Shown here: one piece after another, positions 1-11,453 of the stretch
How positions within the stretch are numbered: the stretch's first letter is position 1
Layout of the letters: each line of letters starts with the position of its first letter
NCBI RefSeq assembly: GCF_027579695.1
Contig: NC_083583.1
Location: 3,055,542-3,119,541, forward strand
Reading direction: 5' to 3'
Length of the DNA stretch: 64,000 bases
DNA from: Neoarius graeffei
Taxonomy: Eukaryota > Chordata > Actinopteri > Siluriformes > Ariidae
Program-made: the position numbers and the translations under genes
Notes under the pieces: model-generated
Database searches by the model: none
Seen by the model: only the letters and a program-made list of their open reading frames with translations
Told to the model about the DNA's origin: nothing

Positions 1-669
1 CCGAGGTCACAGTATTTCACCATACGGACCGACCTTAAGCTGGTAAATAATATATTTATTTTTTTCTTTACCAAATTGTAACAGAAAACGAGAGAACGTC
101 CGAAAGGGAAAACCGAGCCGAGCCGCCATTTTGAATCCTCATTCACGGCTGTGATGCAAATGGCTTCCTCCTCGGTATACAAGTGCACTTCCATGGCAGG
201 AAAAACACTACATTTTGCCGCCTATGTAGTCCCCTATTTATACAAATAGGACTCATTCAGGATTCAGCCATGCTTTTGCTCAGCGTTAGCAAATTACAGG
301 TTTTTAGCTTCCTCCTGAAATGTTTTCTTTTATTTCTTCTTCCTCAGGGGAGTAAAACTCACTTTTGCTGTGAACACTGTCGTTATCGCTATCCATGCTG
401 TAAAATTAATGCTATTCTCCTGAGAAATGCTGGCAAAAATTTATAAGGTTTTTGATAATCTTATAAATAAATCTTATAAAAAAAGATAAATGTTGACAAA
501 AAATGTGACTATGTTTGTTGTTGTGAACGAGCGAGTCGCCAGAGGTCCGTAACCAGGGTCTGTACTGTAGGATACGGACCCGCTCGCCAGCCAATCAGAG
601 CGCAGGATTTGGACCGCGAGAAAAATATCCTTTATTATCCCAAGTAACAAAAAAGAAACTATTAAAGAG
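1..669. other. Upstream repeat-like DNA, no gene recognised
   Basis: No exon of ACD or any other gene could be supported here. The stretch is AT-rich up to about 500. It then has a GC-rich patch with a short imperfect palindrome (GTCCGTA at about 547 and TACGGAC at about 575), which looks like part of an interspersed repeat. The missing OB-fold exons of ACD should lie further left. Seen: composition and palindrome. Inferred: repeat origin. Confidence 0.4.
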
Positions 670-672
670 ATC

Positions 673-1154
673 CTGTTTACACCTGGCATTAAAATGTCTC
701 TTGGATCACAGGTGGACAGCGTTAAATCCAATTATTATTATTATTTTTTTTTTTAAAGATATTTTTTTGGGCTTTTTGCACCTTTATTGGATAGGACAGT
801 GTAGAGACAGGAAATGAGCGGGAGAGAGAGAGACAGGAAGGGATCGGGAAATGACCTCGAGCCGGAATCGAACCCGGGTCGCCCGCATTCATGGTATGGC
901 GCCTTAACCACCTGAGCCACGACGCCCCCGTTAAATCCAATTATAAACAACCATGAAGACACATTCACTCCACCGCTTGCCGAGGTGATCTGGGACGCGT
1001 TTAACCATGTGTCATTTGTGGTGTAAACGCGAATGCATCCTGATGTGTCCTCTGATAAGGACATAACAGGAAACGTGATGTAGGCAGTAATGAAATCTGA
1101 ACGCATGATCAGCTGGACACCTTGGAGACGCGTGATAGACACAGGTGTAAACAG
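673..1154. mobile_element. Non-autonomous inverted-repeat element (MITE-like) with nested SINE
   Basis: The ends carry the 13-base inverted repeat CTGTTTACACCTG (673-685) and its complement (1142-1154). No transposase is encoded. A tRNA-derived SINE (735-929) has landed inside it and duplicated 14 bases of the element. The superfamily is unknown because no clear target duplication flanks the outer ends. Confidence 0.55.
735..929 (-). mobile_element. tRNA-derived SINE, family A, copy 1
   Basis: Read on the minus strand it starts GGGGGCGTCGTGGCTCAG, has a B-box-like GGTTCGATTCC and ends in an A-rich tail after a polyadenylation-like AATAAAGG stretch. The direct repeat GTTAAATCCAATTA (721-734 and 930-943) is a perfect 14-base target-site duplication. 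A second copy lies at 3723-3905 on the plus strand. Confidence 0.85.
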
Positions 1155-1174
1155 CAATGTGTTCCGCCTGTCCT

Positions 1175-1535
1175 TTCAGCCCTATCGTCAAGAGATCGTG
1201 AGTTCAAATCCCGATGCTGCTACAGCCATCTGTGGCCAGGAGCTCAAGAGAGCAAAATTGGCCGTACTCTCAGGTGGTATACACCCCCCCCCCCCCCCCG
1301 TCAGTTACAGTGACACTAGTCAGTCATGTATGCAGAAGTGGGCAGATAGCGCTTTCCTCCGAGTTTGTGATGGTGCACCAGCAGCAGTTTGAAAAGATGC
1401 AATCGGTTGATTTCGTGTGTTTCGGAGGAAACGTGATGCACTTCACCCTCCCTGTTGTGTGATAGGGCAGAGCTGTGTGGTGGGCGGGAATTGGCCATGA
1501 CTACATTAGGGAGAGAATCAGGGGGTAAAATAGTG
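1175..1535 (+). mobile_element. SINE-like repeat with tRNA-type B box
   Basis: A B-box-like GAGTTCAAATCCCG (about 1199-1212) is followed by a body ending in GGCCATGACTACATTAGGGAG, which resembles the tail domain of common fish SINEs. A C-run of 16 interrupts it near 1285. The borders are approximate and no target duplication was found. Confidence 0.5.
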
Positions 1536-1725
1536 TGTTAAGAATCAGGTTAAAAGTTTGCAGATGTTCTGTTTTGCTTTTATAACTCCTCGTTCTCTGA
1601 GCAGCTCTTCCAGCCCTCCCTACCAAAATACTAAACTGTACAGGATGTAAACTTTTACACTCAACAGTGGACTGTTTTTATTTCAGCCTTCAGTCATGTT
1701 CTTTTCTTTCTTCCTGCTTTTTCAG

Positions 1726-1950
1726 ACAAACTGTCAGTTTTATCTCCGTGTTAATCAGATCATCACTGTGGGTCGAGTCAGTCGGCATCACCGCCCCCCG
1801 AGCTGGCAAGACATTTCCATCAGACACAATCATTATATTTTAAATACTCAGTTTAGTTTAAAAAGCCAAACTATTTCTGTCTCTTTCACTTTCAGCACGA
1901 TGCTGCCATCAGTCAGGGAACAAATCCTGAAGACATGGCGGTACGTATAT

Positions 1951-2000
<50 letters not shown>

Positions 2001-5000
2001 CGCATAATGTGTTTCCTTTGTCCCCATTCCCATTTATCTTTCAGTAAAAGTGTGTGTAAACGTGTTCATGGAACTGAATTAAGAATTCCAGACAAATAAA
2101 CAAATGCCATAAATTACTGCGTGTTCATGTCACAGCTGATTAACATTTAGCCACACCCACAGAACACCATAAAAGGCAAAGCTCATAGAGAGTCAAAAAC
2201 AAAACGGCGACTAAATGGTGAAAGAGCGCCTCCTAATCCTGGTGTGTGCTTAATCTGGCAATGCAGCTCCTCCTTTTATAGGGTGCCATTACTTTTACTT
2301 TTGTTCTGATTGAATAGCTGGTCTTATTTTTCATTTAATGCATTCGAGTTTTACAGAATGTTCATTAAATTGGTGTGTTAAGTGAAATAAATAAGCGATT
2401 TAAACTTCACAGTGTAATCCGAATAGAAACTCGCAGGAATTCAACAATAATCGTACGATTGAAGACGATCATTCGAGGTTCACGTTAATCTCAGGACAGA
2501 AACCTCGGAGACGAGCGGGGTTCTTTTTCCCCCTCCCCCAACTGAATAGATTTTCATGATTCACATAAACGCTGATGCTGTGTATCTTAATGTTCACTGC
2601 AGATCCCTGATGAAGGAGAGTTCAGTCACTTCTGTGAACTCACAGTCAGGCTGGTGTCTCTCTCACACACACACACACACACGGGTGTGCATACACACCT
2701 TTTATATTCACCTCTACATCTAAACCTGACTCATGCTTTGAATCGTATTTACAAAAAGTATATTTAATGTTCTTTTGTTGTTGGAAATTTTTCCTCACAG
2801 GATTCCCACTTTCCTGTCTGATGGGGGCGTGGCACAATGACATCATCACAGACCTCCTGAATGAGGCGACCAAGAAAATAACCGCACCCACCATGGGTCA
2901 CCTGAGAATAGCCACACCTACTCACTGGCACCGAGAGAGACTTCGCTGCAAGGTAAGCCCGTAACCATAGTAACTGGGTGGTACCAGATGTCAGTACAAC
3001 ATCCAAACAGGGTGTGTGTGCGCGCGTGCGTGCCTTTTTTTTTTTTTCCAGGGTGAGGAGTGTTTCAGCACTCCTGTGTCTCATCTCGTCATCCCAGAGG
3101 AGCAGAGGGCCATGTTGACAGCTGATCCCGGTACTGTACTGTCTTCCGTCTAATTAATTGCTCCTTATCATTACGGACCTTCGGGAATTCCACCAGACGA
3201 GTACATGAGCTGCTTCATAAATGTTTTTTTGTTTCTTCTGTAAATGTTCCCGTGCTCAGGTGTGTTGAGTGTGAGCGAAACTCCGAGCGGCCTGGTGCCT
3301 CCTTGTGTAGCTGAAGCGGCGAAGCAGCCAATCAGGACGCAGGATCAGGGTGGAGACTCACCCACTGTGGCTTCCGACAGGCCGGAAGATGGGCATCAGC
3401 TCACGCTAAACAACACCAGACCAGGTAGGAGACGTGAGCAGTGATGTGGAAATGCTGAGGAGAGTAAATGCTACTCCAGGGAGCTTATTGTGATGTTATT
3501 GTATCCCCACCCCACCCCAACACACACCTCTTCTCTTCTCGGCCTCTCAGAGGTCTGCTGTGTTGGAGGAGGAGAGAGCAGGGAACATGAGAGCCCCTGG
3601 GATATGTTCTGTCCTGCTGCTGACCTGCTAGAAACTCCAACATCTTCAGAGAGTAATTTATTATTTACTGAATCAGTACACACACACACACACACAATGT
3701 TCCAGATTTAAGTTAAAAATTCGGGGGCGTCGTGGCTCAGGTGGATAAGGCGCCATACCATAAATCCGGGGACCCGGGTTCGATTCCGGCCCGAGGTCAT
3801 TTCCCGATCCCTCCCCGTCTCTCTCTCCCGCTCATTTCCTGTCTCTACACTGTCCTATCCAATAAAGGTGCAAAAAGCCCAAAAAAATATCTTTAAAAAA
3901 AAAAATTCAACTCAGTATAAATGTGTGTGAGTTAAACAGTGTTATCGGTTACGGAACAGGCCAGTTATAATCTACTAAATATAAAATTATTGAAATCATT
4001 CATTTTAATCAATATAACTTTATATAAATTTGCCTCACTTGTGGAATTATTTCAGTAGATATTAGCATAAATATCAATATTTTGCATCAACAATCAGTGT
4101 TTGTTGATATTTAATTCAAAATATGTATGACTTGTCATAAAGGGGTTTGCATTAGTAATACACATTTAAAGCTGTATTAATTTTAATCATCTTAAATATT
4201 AATATTTCATAGTAAACTTATTCATACTTAAATAGATTAATATTGAATTACATTGTAAAATTAAATAGTACATCCTTATTGCTTTTATAGTGGAGTTTTA
4301 CAGGAGTTAATCATATTACTAATGTATTTTAAAAAAGTAATAAGATTTTATGTCGTGTTTTATGTGATTTTATAAAGATTTTAAAATTAAAAATTATTGC
4401 CCTTTTATCACTTTTCAGTGTTTGTTTGAGTAATGTGCATTTTGATATTAAAAGTAATATTAGCTGCTTTTTAAAAAATATATATATTTTAACATTTTAA
4501 AGTCACATTGTAAAAATAATATTTATTCCTTAAAAAACCCACAATAAACTAAACAAAAAAGTAAGTCCTTCTTGAAAGAGTTTGGAATTAAAACCTGAAT
4601 GAAGCGCAAAATTATTTATTCATTATGTTGTATGTTAATTTATACCTCATTATAAAACCTTTTTAATAATTAATTTAGTAATAAATCTAGTCATTCTTGT
4701 TACTTATAGGCAGTCTGGAGTCACTCTTGCAGCCGGACAGCCGCTCACTGCTCACCGACAGCAGCTCGGCTGAGTCCGGGATCATCATTCCACCGTTTCA
4801 GAGACCACGCCTGTCTCCTTATAGCACCGCCCACCCGAGTAACCCGACAACCTCGGACCTGCATCAGGAGCCGCTAACACCGAGTCCCGAAACATCATCC
4901 AAACACACTGCAGCCGTGTGTGTGGAGGAACAGTCCCCAAAAATACCACACCACATGTCACACACCCCACCCGCCAAAAAGAGACGGGTAGGTGTACACA

Positions 5001-5575
5001 CACACACACACACACATACACACACACACACACGTGGCATGGTCACACAGAATCACTCAGTCAGTTGTGTTGTAAATAAATGTTCACTCTCAGGTCCATT
5101 CAGACGGCAGCAGTTTCTCGTACGCGTATGAACCTTGTCCAAACGTCGCCTCGGCTCTCAGCCGGTGCAAGTAAGTCCATCTGAAAATAAATAAATAATA
5201 AATTGGTGAATATAAAGCAAACCAACCAAAATACACACTAACAGTTTTTCCCCCTTTTGTTTACTTTTTTCTTTAAAGTATTTTGTGTCTAATTAATTGT
5301 AAATGCATGGCACACCCAAGAAGAAAAAAAAAAGTTTTCAAGTAATTAAAGTTTTAAAATAAATTTAACCATTTATTTTGGATTATGACTCAACAAATGT
5401 ATGAAATGAATGATTTATTACATTTATTATTTAAGTTCTATCTGCTGTGTAAAATGTGTTTGTGAAGAGAGGTGTGTGTGTGTGTAGGGTCCCAGAGCAG
5501 CTGGTGCAGTGGGCGGTGGCTTACCTGGGGACTCCTCAGCGTGCGCTTATTGTCAGCAGTGGAGTGGAGCTGTGA
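1726..5575 (+). CDS. acd: ACD / TPP1 shelterin subunit, 3' part of gene
   Basis: ACD links POT1 to TIN2 at telomeres and recruits telomerase. Exons supported: 1726-1805, 1896-1940, 2603-about 2619, 2801-2952, 3052-3130, 3260-3424, 3551-3652, 4710-4987, 5094-5170 and 5488-5575 (stop TGA 5573-5575), about 360 residues. The first exon gives the last OB-fold strand (CQFYLRVNQIITVG). The motif ATPTHWHRERLRCK (from exon 2801-2952) corresponds to human PPVTHWAASRCK in the POT1-binding region. The C-terminus HSDGSSFSYAYEP matches the TIN2-binding end of human ACD. The region between is low-complexity and Ser/Pro-rich, as usual for the family. The N-terminal half of the OB fold, with the TEL patch, is not in the window. 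The first intron (1806-1895) seems to use a GC donor, and the 17-base exon at 2603 is the least certain boundary. An AATAAA lies at 5592-5597, just after the stop. Confidence 0.88.
1951..2000. repeat. (GT)n/(GA)n microsatellite beside ACD donor
   Basis: About 34 bases of GT are followed by GA repeats, starting about 10 bases after the ACD exon donor at 1941. Similar arrays sit beside many splice sites in this window. Confidence 0.9.
3723..3905 (+). mobile_element. tRNA-derived SINE, family A, copy 2
   Basis: It has the same body as the minus-strand copy at 735-929, here in plus orientation with an A-rich 3' end. AAAAATTC occurs at both borders and is the likely target duplication. It lies in an ACD intron (3653-4709). 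Confidence 0.85.
3906..4700. other. AT-rich ACD intron DNA
   Basis: About 800 bases of AT-rich intron between the SINE and the ACD exon at 4710. No coding potential, RNA gene or structured repeat was seen. Confidence 0.6.
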
Positions 5576-5778
5576 AAGGTTGCAGGGTTGAAATAAATCT
5601 CGTTCATATGTTGTTCTATGTTCTTTATAAATAGTGTCATGTTTTGTTTTAATGATCTTATTAAATTATTTTTGCAATTATTTCTTATTAATATATTTCT
5701 CTTTAGATTTTATTATATAATATACTTTAGTATACTTGTTTAATGCACCTGTTTAAGAACGAGTTTGATTCCAAGAAG

Positions 5779-6152
5779 ATCTCATCTCATTATCTGTAGC
5801 CACTTTATCCTGTTCTACAGGGTCGCAGGCGAGCTGGATCCTATCCCAGCTGACTACGGGTGAAAGGCGAGGTTCACCCTGGACAAGTCGCCAGGTCATC
5901 ACAGGGCTGACACATAGACACAGACAACCATTCACACTCACATTCACACCTACGCTCAATTTAGAGTCACCAGTTAACCTAACCTGCATGTCTTTGGACT
6001 GTGGGGGAAACCGGAGCACCCGGAGGAAACCCACGCGGACACGGGGAGAACATGCAAACTCCGCACAGAAAGGCCCTCGCCGGCCACGGGGCTCGAACCC
6101 GGACCTTCTTGCTGTGAGGCGACAGCACTAACCACTACACCACCGTGCCGCC
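5779..6152 (-). mobile_element. tRNA-derived SINE, family B, copy 1
   Basis: On the minus strand it begins GGCGGCACGGTGGTGTAGTG, with a tRNA-like A box (TGGTGTAGTGGTTAG) and B box (GGTTCGAGCCCC). About 300 bases of conserved body follow, then a GAGAT-type tail. Family B copies also lie at 8211-8586, 18097-18461 and 38648-39022. Conceptual translations of this body look gene-like but are not genes. It sits between ACD and OGFOD1. Confidence 0.85.
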
Positions 6153-6539
6153 TCATCAAAATAATAAAAATACATATTGCTTGGAGTAACAAACTGGTTT
6201 TGCATCAATAATAAATAAATGTAATTTTTTAAAAATAAAAGCCACTTTAATGCTCACTCGTGTAGGTGTCTGTTCAGCCGGTCATGTGTCAGTAGTTTAT
6301 ATGCAAAACATAAAATCATGCAGATACAGGAGCAGAGCTTCAGCTAGTGTTTACAACTGACATCAGAATGGAGAAAAAAATAATCCTTTTGATTATGTGA
6401 TGGTTGTGAGTTTGAGGATTTCAGAAACTGTTGATGTCCTGCTGGAAATTTTACATGCAAGTCACTGGAGTTTACACAGAATGGCATGAAAAACAAAAAG
6501 CATCCAGTAAATGTTAAGCCTGTGGGCAGAAACACCCAC

Positions 6540-6835
6540 GTTAGGAGAGGATCAGGGGGTAATGGGCAGACTGGTCTGAGATGAGAGAGTGAGTAATGTT
6601 GACTGGTTTGAGATGAGAGAGAGTGATGGGGCAAATTGGTTCAAGTTGAGAGTAATGGGCAGACTGGTTCGAGATGAGTGTGAGTAATGGGTAGACTGGT
6701 CTGAGATGAGAGAGTAATGGGCAAATTGGCTCAAGATGAGAAAGAGTAATGGGCAGACTGGTTCTAGATGAGAGAGTAATGGGCAGACTGGTTCAAGGTG
6801 AGAGAGGGTCAGAGGATAATAGGCAGACTGGTTTG
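6540..6835. repeat. Degenerate minisatellite, unit about 30-37 bases
   Basis: Roughly eight to nine imperfect copies of a unit built on AATGGGCAGACTGGTTCGAG plus a GAGAGTGAG-like linker. Copies differ in length and by substitutions (GGGCAGACTGG against GGGCAAATTGG). It lies between ACD and OGFOD1 and has no coding support. Confidence 0.85.
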
Positions 6836-7189
6836 GGTGGACTGGAAGGCTCCGGTAACTCGATCACCCTTTACAAAAGTGATGAGCAGAAAAGTATCTC
6901 AGCATGCACTTATTGAATCTTGATTTGGATGAGTTACAACAGCGGGAACCCACATCAGGTTCCACTTCTGTGAGCCAAGACCAGGAGTCTGAGGCTCCAG
7001 TGAACAGACTCTCTCTCTCACACACACACTGGGCAGGTGAAGTCTGGAAAAAGACCAGGAGCCATTTTTAACAATATTCAGTTTCCGAGTTTCAGTGGTC
7101 ACATGTTGTTAACATTTTCATTTGTTTTTATTTATTTTCTTTTCAACTATTTTGCCCTGATGTCCGTTGAGTTTGTAAAAGTTGCTCTT

Positions 7190-7300
7190 GTTGACATTGT
7201 GGTGCTGGTTGTGAAGAAACCGAAAGGTGAGCGCGAGCGTTTTGATGACGTCAAATGGATGCGACGGCCTGGGCTCCTGGCGGGGAGGCTGGATTGTGTG
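7190..7300 (+). promoter_or_regulatory. ogfod1: OGFOD1 proximal promoter / 5'UTR with CRE
   Basis: A perfect palindromic cAMP-response element TGACGTCA lies at 7246-7253, about 50 bases before the OGFOD1 start codon, in a locally GC-richer patch. No TATA box stands out. CREs close to the start are common in housekeeping promoters. That it is used here is inference. Confidence 0.5.
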
Positions 7301-9535
7301 ATGGCTCCCAAACGGCGCTCGGATCAAAGTGATGAGGGGAAAAGTGTGAAAAAGAGTAAAGAGGGCGAAGTCGCTGTTATCCGCTCGGATCTGGAGGATG
7401 ATGGGATCCGGAATGGAGTGAAAGAAGCCTGGAGGAGAAAGACGAGTTTCTGTCACGGTGTGTGTCGCGCACGCGTGGTTTACTGACCCACACGGAGTCC
7501 CTGAGATTCATTTAAACCCGAGTTTAAACCCGAGTTTAACGAGAGAGCGGAAGCAGGTCGCCGGTTTAGTCCCCACCGAATGAGATCTTCACTCATTCAT
7601 AAAGAAAAATGAACAAAAGATCAACAGCACATGCAGTAAATGATACCTGGAGGTTTGACACACACTGGATGATGTATAGTTTTACTTAATATTGGTTTTT
7701 AAAAGTATTTACACCCCACAGCCACATTCAGAATTTGTGACGGCTTTTTATTTATTTTATTTTTATTAAACCTCCAGTTTAATCTCGATCGATTCCCAGC
7801 CAGTGTATGTGTGGATCCTGTGCATTCTTAAAGCACCCACAATCCTATGTGGAAAGGTGGGACCTTTTCCATGACACACACCTGCACACTCACTAGACTC
7901 TTCCATTCTTCTCTCTGAGGACTAGGAAGGAGTCTTGCTGAGTCTCTGAAGGACCCAACCTTCCAAGAAAACATCCTTGGCTTTGAGAAATACCATGCCG
8001 AGGGTGAGGGTAATACGGTCTTCCTCTGAGACACGATGTGTCAAGTGGAGCGTAACACACTCGGAGGAAAGAGCTATCAACCCTCTTCTACATACATGAG
8101 CTCACAGATGCCAACGATGGGCTTTTATTGCTGTGACTGACCTGAGAAAGTGTGTATGCCCCTCCCACACAGAGAGCATAGACAATTTTATTTTCTTGAC
8201 TCCTGGTCAGGGGCGGCACGGTGGTGTAGTGGTTAGCGCTGTCGCCTCACAGCAAGAAGGTCCGGGTTCGAGCCCCGTGGCCGGCGAGGGCCTTTCTGTG
8301 TGGAGTTTGCATGTTCTCCCCGTGTCCGTGTGGGTTTCCTCCGGGTGCTCCGGTTTCCCCCACAGTCCAAAGACATGCAGGTTAGGTTAACTGGTGACTC
8401 TAAATTGAGCGTAGGTGTGAATGTGAGTGTGAATGGTTGTCTGTGTCTATGTGTCAGCCCTGTGATGACCTGGCGACTTGTCCAGGGTGTACCCCGCCTT
8501 TCGCCCGTAGTCAGCTGGGATAGGCTCCAGCTTGCCTGCGACCCTGTAGAACAGGATAAAGCGGCTAGAGATAATGAGATGAGATGAAAGGTGCCAATAC
8601 TTTTAAAATCCTCCCCACCTTTTTTTTTTTTTTAAGAGAGCACTTTCAAAATAAGTTTGTATTAGAATGACTTGCTGTTGAAGGAAAAGTGACTCATTTC
8701 TCACACTGATGAAATGAAAGTCGAGTGAATTGTAGTTGAGGAATGTTTGTTACGCAGTCATATTTGTTTGTTCTCGTAACGGGTGCCAATAATTCTGTGG
8801 TCGAGTTGCCGTTTTGTTCTATAAATGTGAAGTGATGTGAGGAACGTGTGTGCAGGCAGTGTGCAGTTGGACTGTGAGCCGTTTCCTCACTGCAGAATCG
8901 GGAATTTTGTTCAGAATGAAAGTTTCGTGGAGAACCTGAGAGACGAACTCCTGCGGCTCAGTTTCCACAGCAAGTCCAACGACCTGTACAAGTTCCAGCA
9001 GGTGCCTCAGTCAGCTCCAGTGTTTTTAATTGAGGTTGGGAGTTAACGTCCTCATTCATGGTGACAGAAATGTGGAATTGTGTCTTTTACAGTCTGATGA
9101 TCTGAAGAAGAGGAAAGAGCATCACATTTCTGAAATCAGGTTTGAGCTTTCAGTGTTTATGACGTTCCTGGAGCGTAAGAACTCAATTCAATTCAACTTT
9201 GTCATATGGACTAGAGACAGTGTCACACAGTACAATGAAATTCTTATTCTGTGAGTCCTCCAGCAACATTACCTAAACATGAATAAAAAAATTAAAAACG
9301 AGATATAAAATAATTAAAGAGATATAAAGTAGTATAAAAAGATGTAGTAAAGTGCAGTTGTGTTTTTATGTAATTAGTGTGAACAGTGTGTGTGTGTGTG
9401 TGTGCGCGCGTTAGGTCACTTCTTTTCCTCCAGTTCCGCTCTTGGCTGTCTGGGGTGTTAGGAGTGGACTTGGAGCCGACTGTGGACATTTCCTGTGCTA
9501 AATACGAGCACACGGGTAATGAAATAACAAGCTGC

Positions 9536-9572
<37 letters not shown>

Positions 9573-9736
9573 TGAAGAGGAGTGTAACCACATTATGTCC
9601 CTCATCTTCCTCTTTCACAGACATCTTGCTGTGTCACGATGATGAACTTGAAGGACGGAGAGTCGCCTTCATCTTTTACTTGGTGCCTCAGTGGGACCTG
9701 AGTGACGGAGGAACATTAGATTTATACAACACGGAC

Positions 9737-9769
<33 letters not shown>

Positions 9770-10837
9770 ACCTTCTTAAATACACAATCGTTTATTTTTC
9801 TATAACAGCAATAATAGCACATCCCAAGGTTTTTATTTCCTTTATACCCTAGTCGTTTGAAAAGAAATTTAATTTTTTTATTAACTAAAGCTCAGCATGT
9901 CCTGCTGTAGATATTCAGTGTTGTGGAACATCAGTAAACCAAGTCCATTCCTGTTCTTACGTCACGTTATAGCAGCTATAAACATTTACAGATTTAGCAC
10001 TGACACTGGAGACTCCATCCGCAAATGTTAAATCTCAAAATATTATTTATTAAACGATAATATAATGAGTTCATTAATATAAACCTGTGATGTGCGGCTG
10101 TGCTACTGTCAGAGCTGCTGTTCTAGAGAATTAATCAACACCTTCCCTTCTGACCAGTCAGAGTCCAGAATTCAGCAGCCTTCTAATAATAATATATATT
10201 GTGTGTGTGTGTGTAGAACATTGTGAGCCGCTGAGCGTAGTGAAGTCTCTGCTGCCCTGCTGGAACACTTTGCTATTTTTTGAAGTCTCTCCTGTTTCCT
10301 TCCATCAGGTCATTACACACACACACACACACACAGTCCATTTTACGGTTATTCATTCTTTTTTTTTTTTTGGTCATGCATTATTAATGCAGTAACGCAG
10401 CCTGTCTTTTTTTTAACTGCTCTGATCTGCAGCTGTGAGAAACTGAAACAAAACCTGTCAGAGAGCTGCAAGTGAAAGTGTTCTGTAATCTAAACGAAGC
10501 ATAAACTGCTGCTTTTGTGTCTTAAATGGCACTAACCAGCTCACCAAATCCTCACCACAGCCTGTTCATTTCTGTTTTTACTTCACCACTGTGGGACTGT
10601 CTGTCCTGCTTCCGTCTGAGTGCCAATACTTCTGTTTTTCTCCTGTTTTGCATCACAGTTTATTCGACACTTAGCCTATTGTAACGTCTAAAAACAGACT
10701 GTGTTTTCTGTAGTGTGTTGTCTTTGGTCTTGTATGGACACACCCAACGTGAAACCATTTATTCCTTTATTCACACCTGAGCCGCAGGTCAGAGAGTCAC
10801 TGAGCTGTAACCGTGTGTGTGAGAGGTGTGAAAGTGC

Positions 10838-10871
<34 letters not shown>

Positions 10872-11406
10872 ACAGAACCCTAGTGTGATAACACAGTGAT
10901 CACACTCGGGCCTGAGAGTGTCAGAGTGTTGTGTTCTCGATCCGCTTCCGAGTGAGAAAGTGATTCGACTCTGAGTCGACTCCCTGCAGGAAGTGAATCA
11001 GACACTCTGTGTTTTGGTTTGCTGTTTTTTTTGTGCTCCAGAAATGTGTTCTGGAGATTTGGAAAAAAATAAACATAATCACACAATGCCTTAAAGCGGT
11101 TATCCATATAATTACCTCATGGCGGTTTAGCACTGGCTCTGCGTTTTCTACATGCACTCAATTGTTAAACTTTTTCCGTTGCCATATTTCTGACCAATGA
11201 ATGAAAGTTTGATGAGGATGTTGTCAGATCTACACACACCCCAGACAATGAGTGTTCACTTTTTGGTTTGTTTAGTGATGTGAAATGAAGTGTGAAACTA
11301 AATCAAACTGAACCAAATAGCAAATTAATTGGAAGAATCAATTTCACTCTGATTCAGGTTCATAAATGGACTCCTAGGTGTGAAAGCGTTTACTTTGACA
11401 CACTCA

Positions 11407-11453
<47 letters not shown>

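Noticed and set aside
2641-2690. Extension of the ACD exon at 2603 through the (CA)n run
   Set aside because: The longer exon does not give the phase needed for the exon at 2801, and the repeat is better explained as intron.
5753-6192. Gene-like reading frames ([12 protein letters not shown]...) here and at 8133-8587, 18119-18473 and 38613-38903
   Set aside because: They are the two strands of the same SINE B body. All copies share the frame because they share the repeat, and there is no splice or family support.
7037-7486. A 149-residue frame starting upstream of OGFOD1
   Set aside because: Only its end from the ATG at 7301 matches OGFOD1. The upstream part has no similarity and would be 5'UTR.
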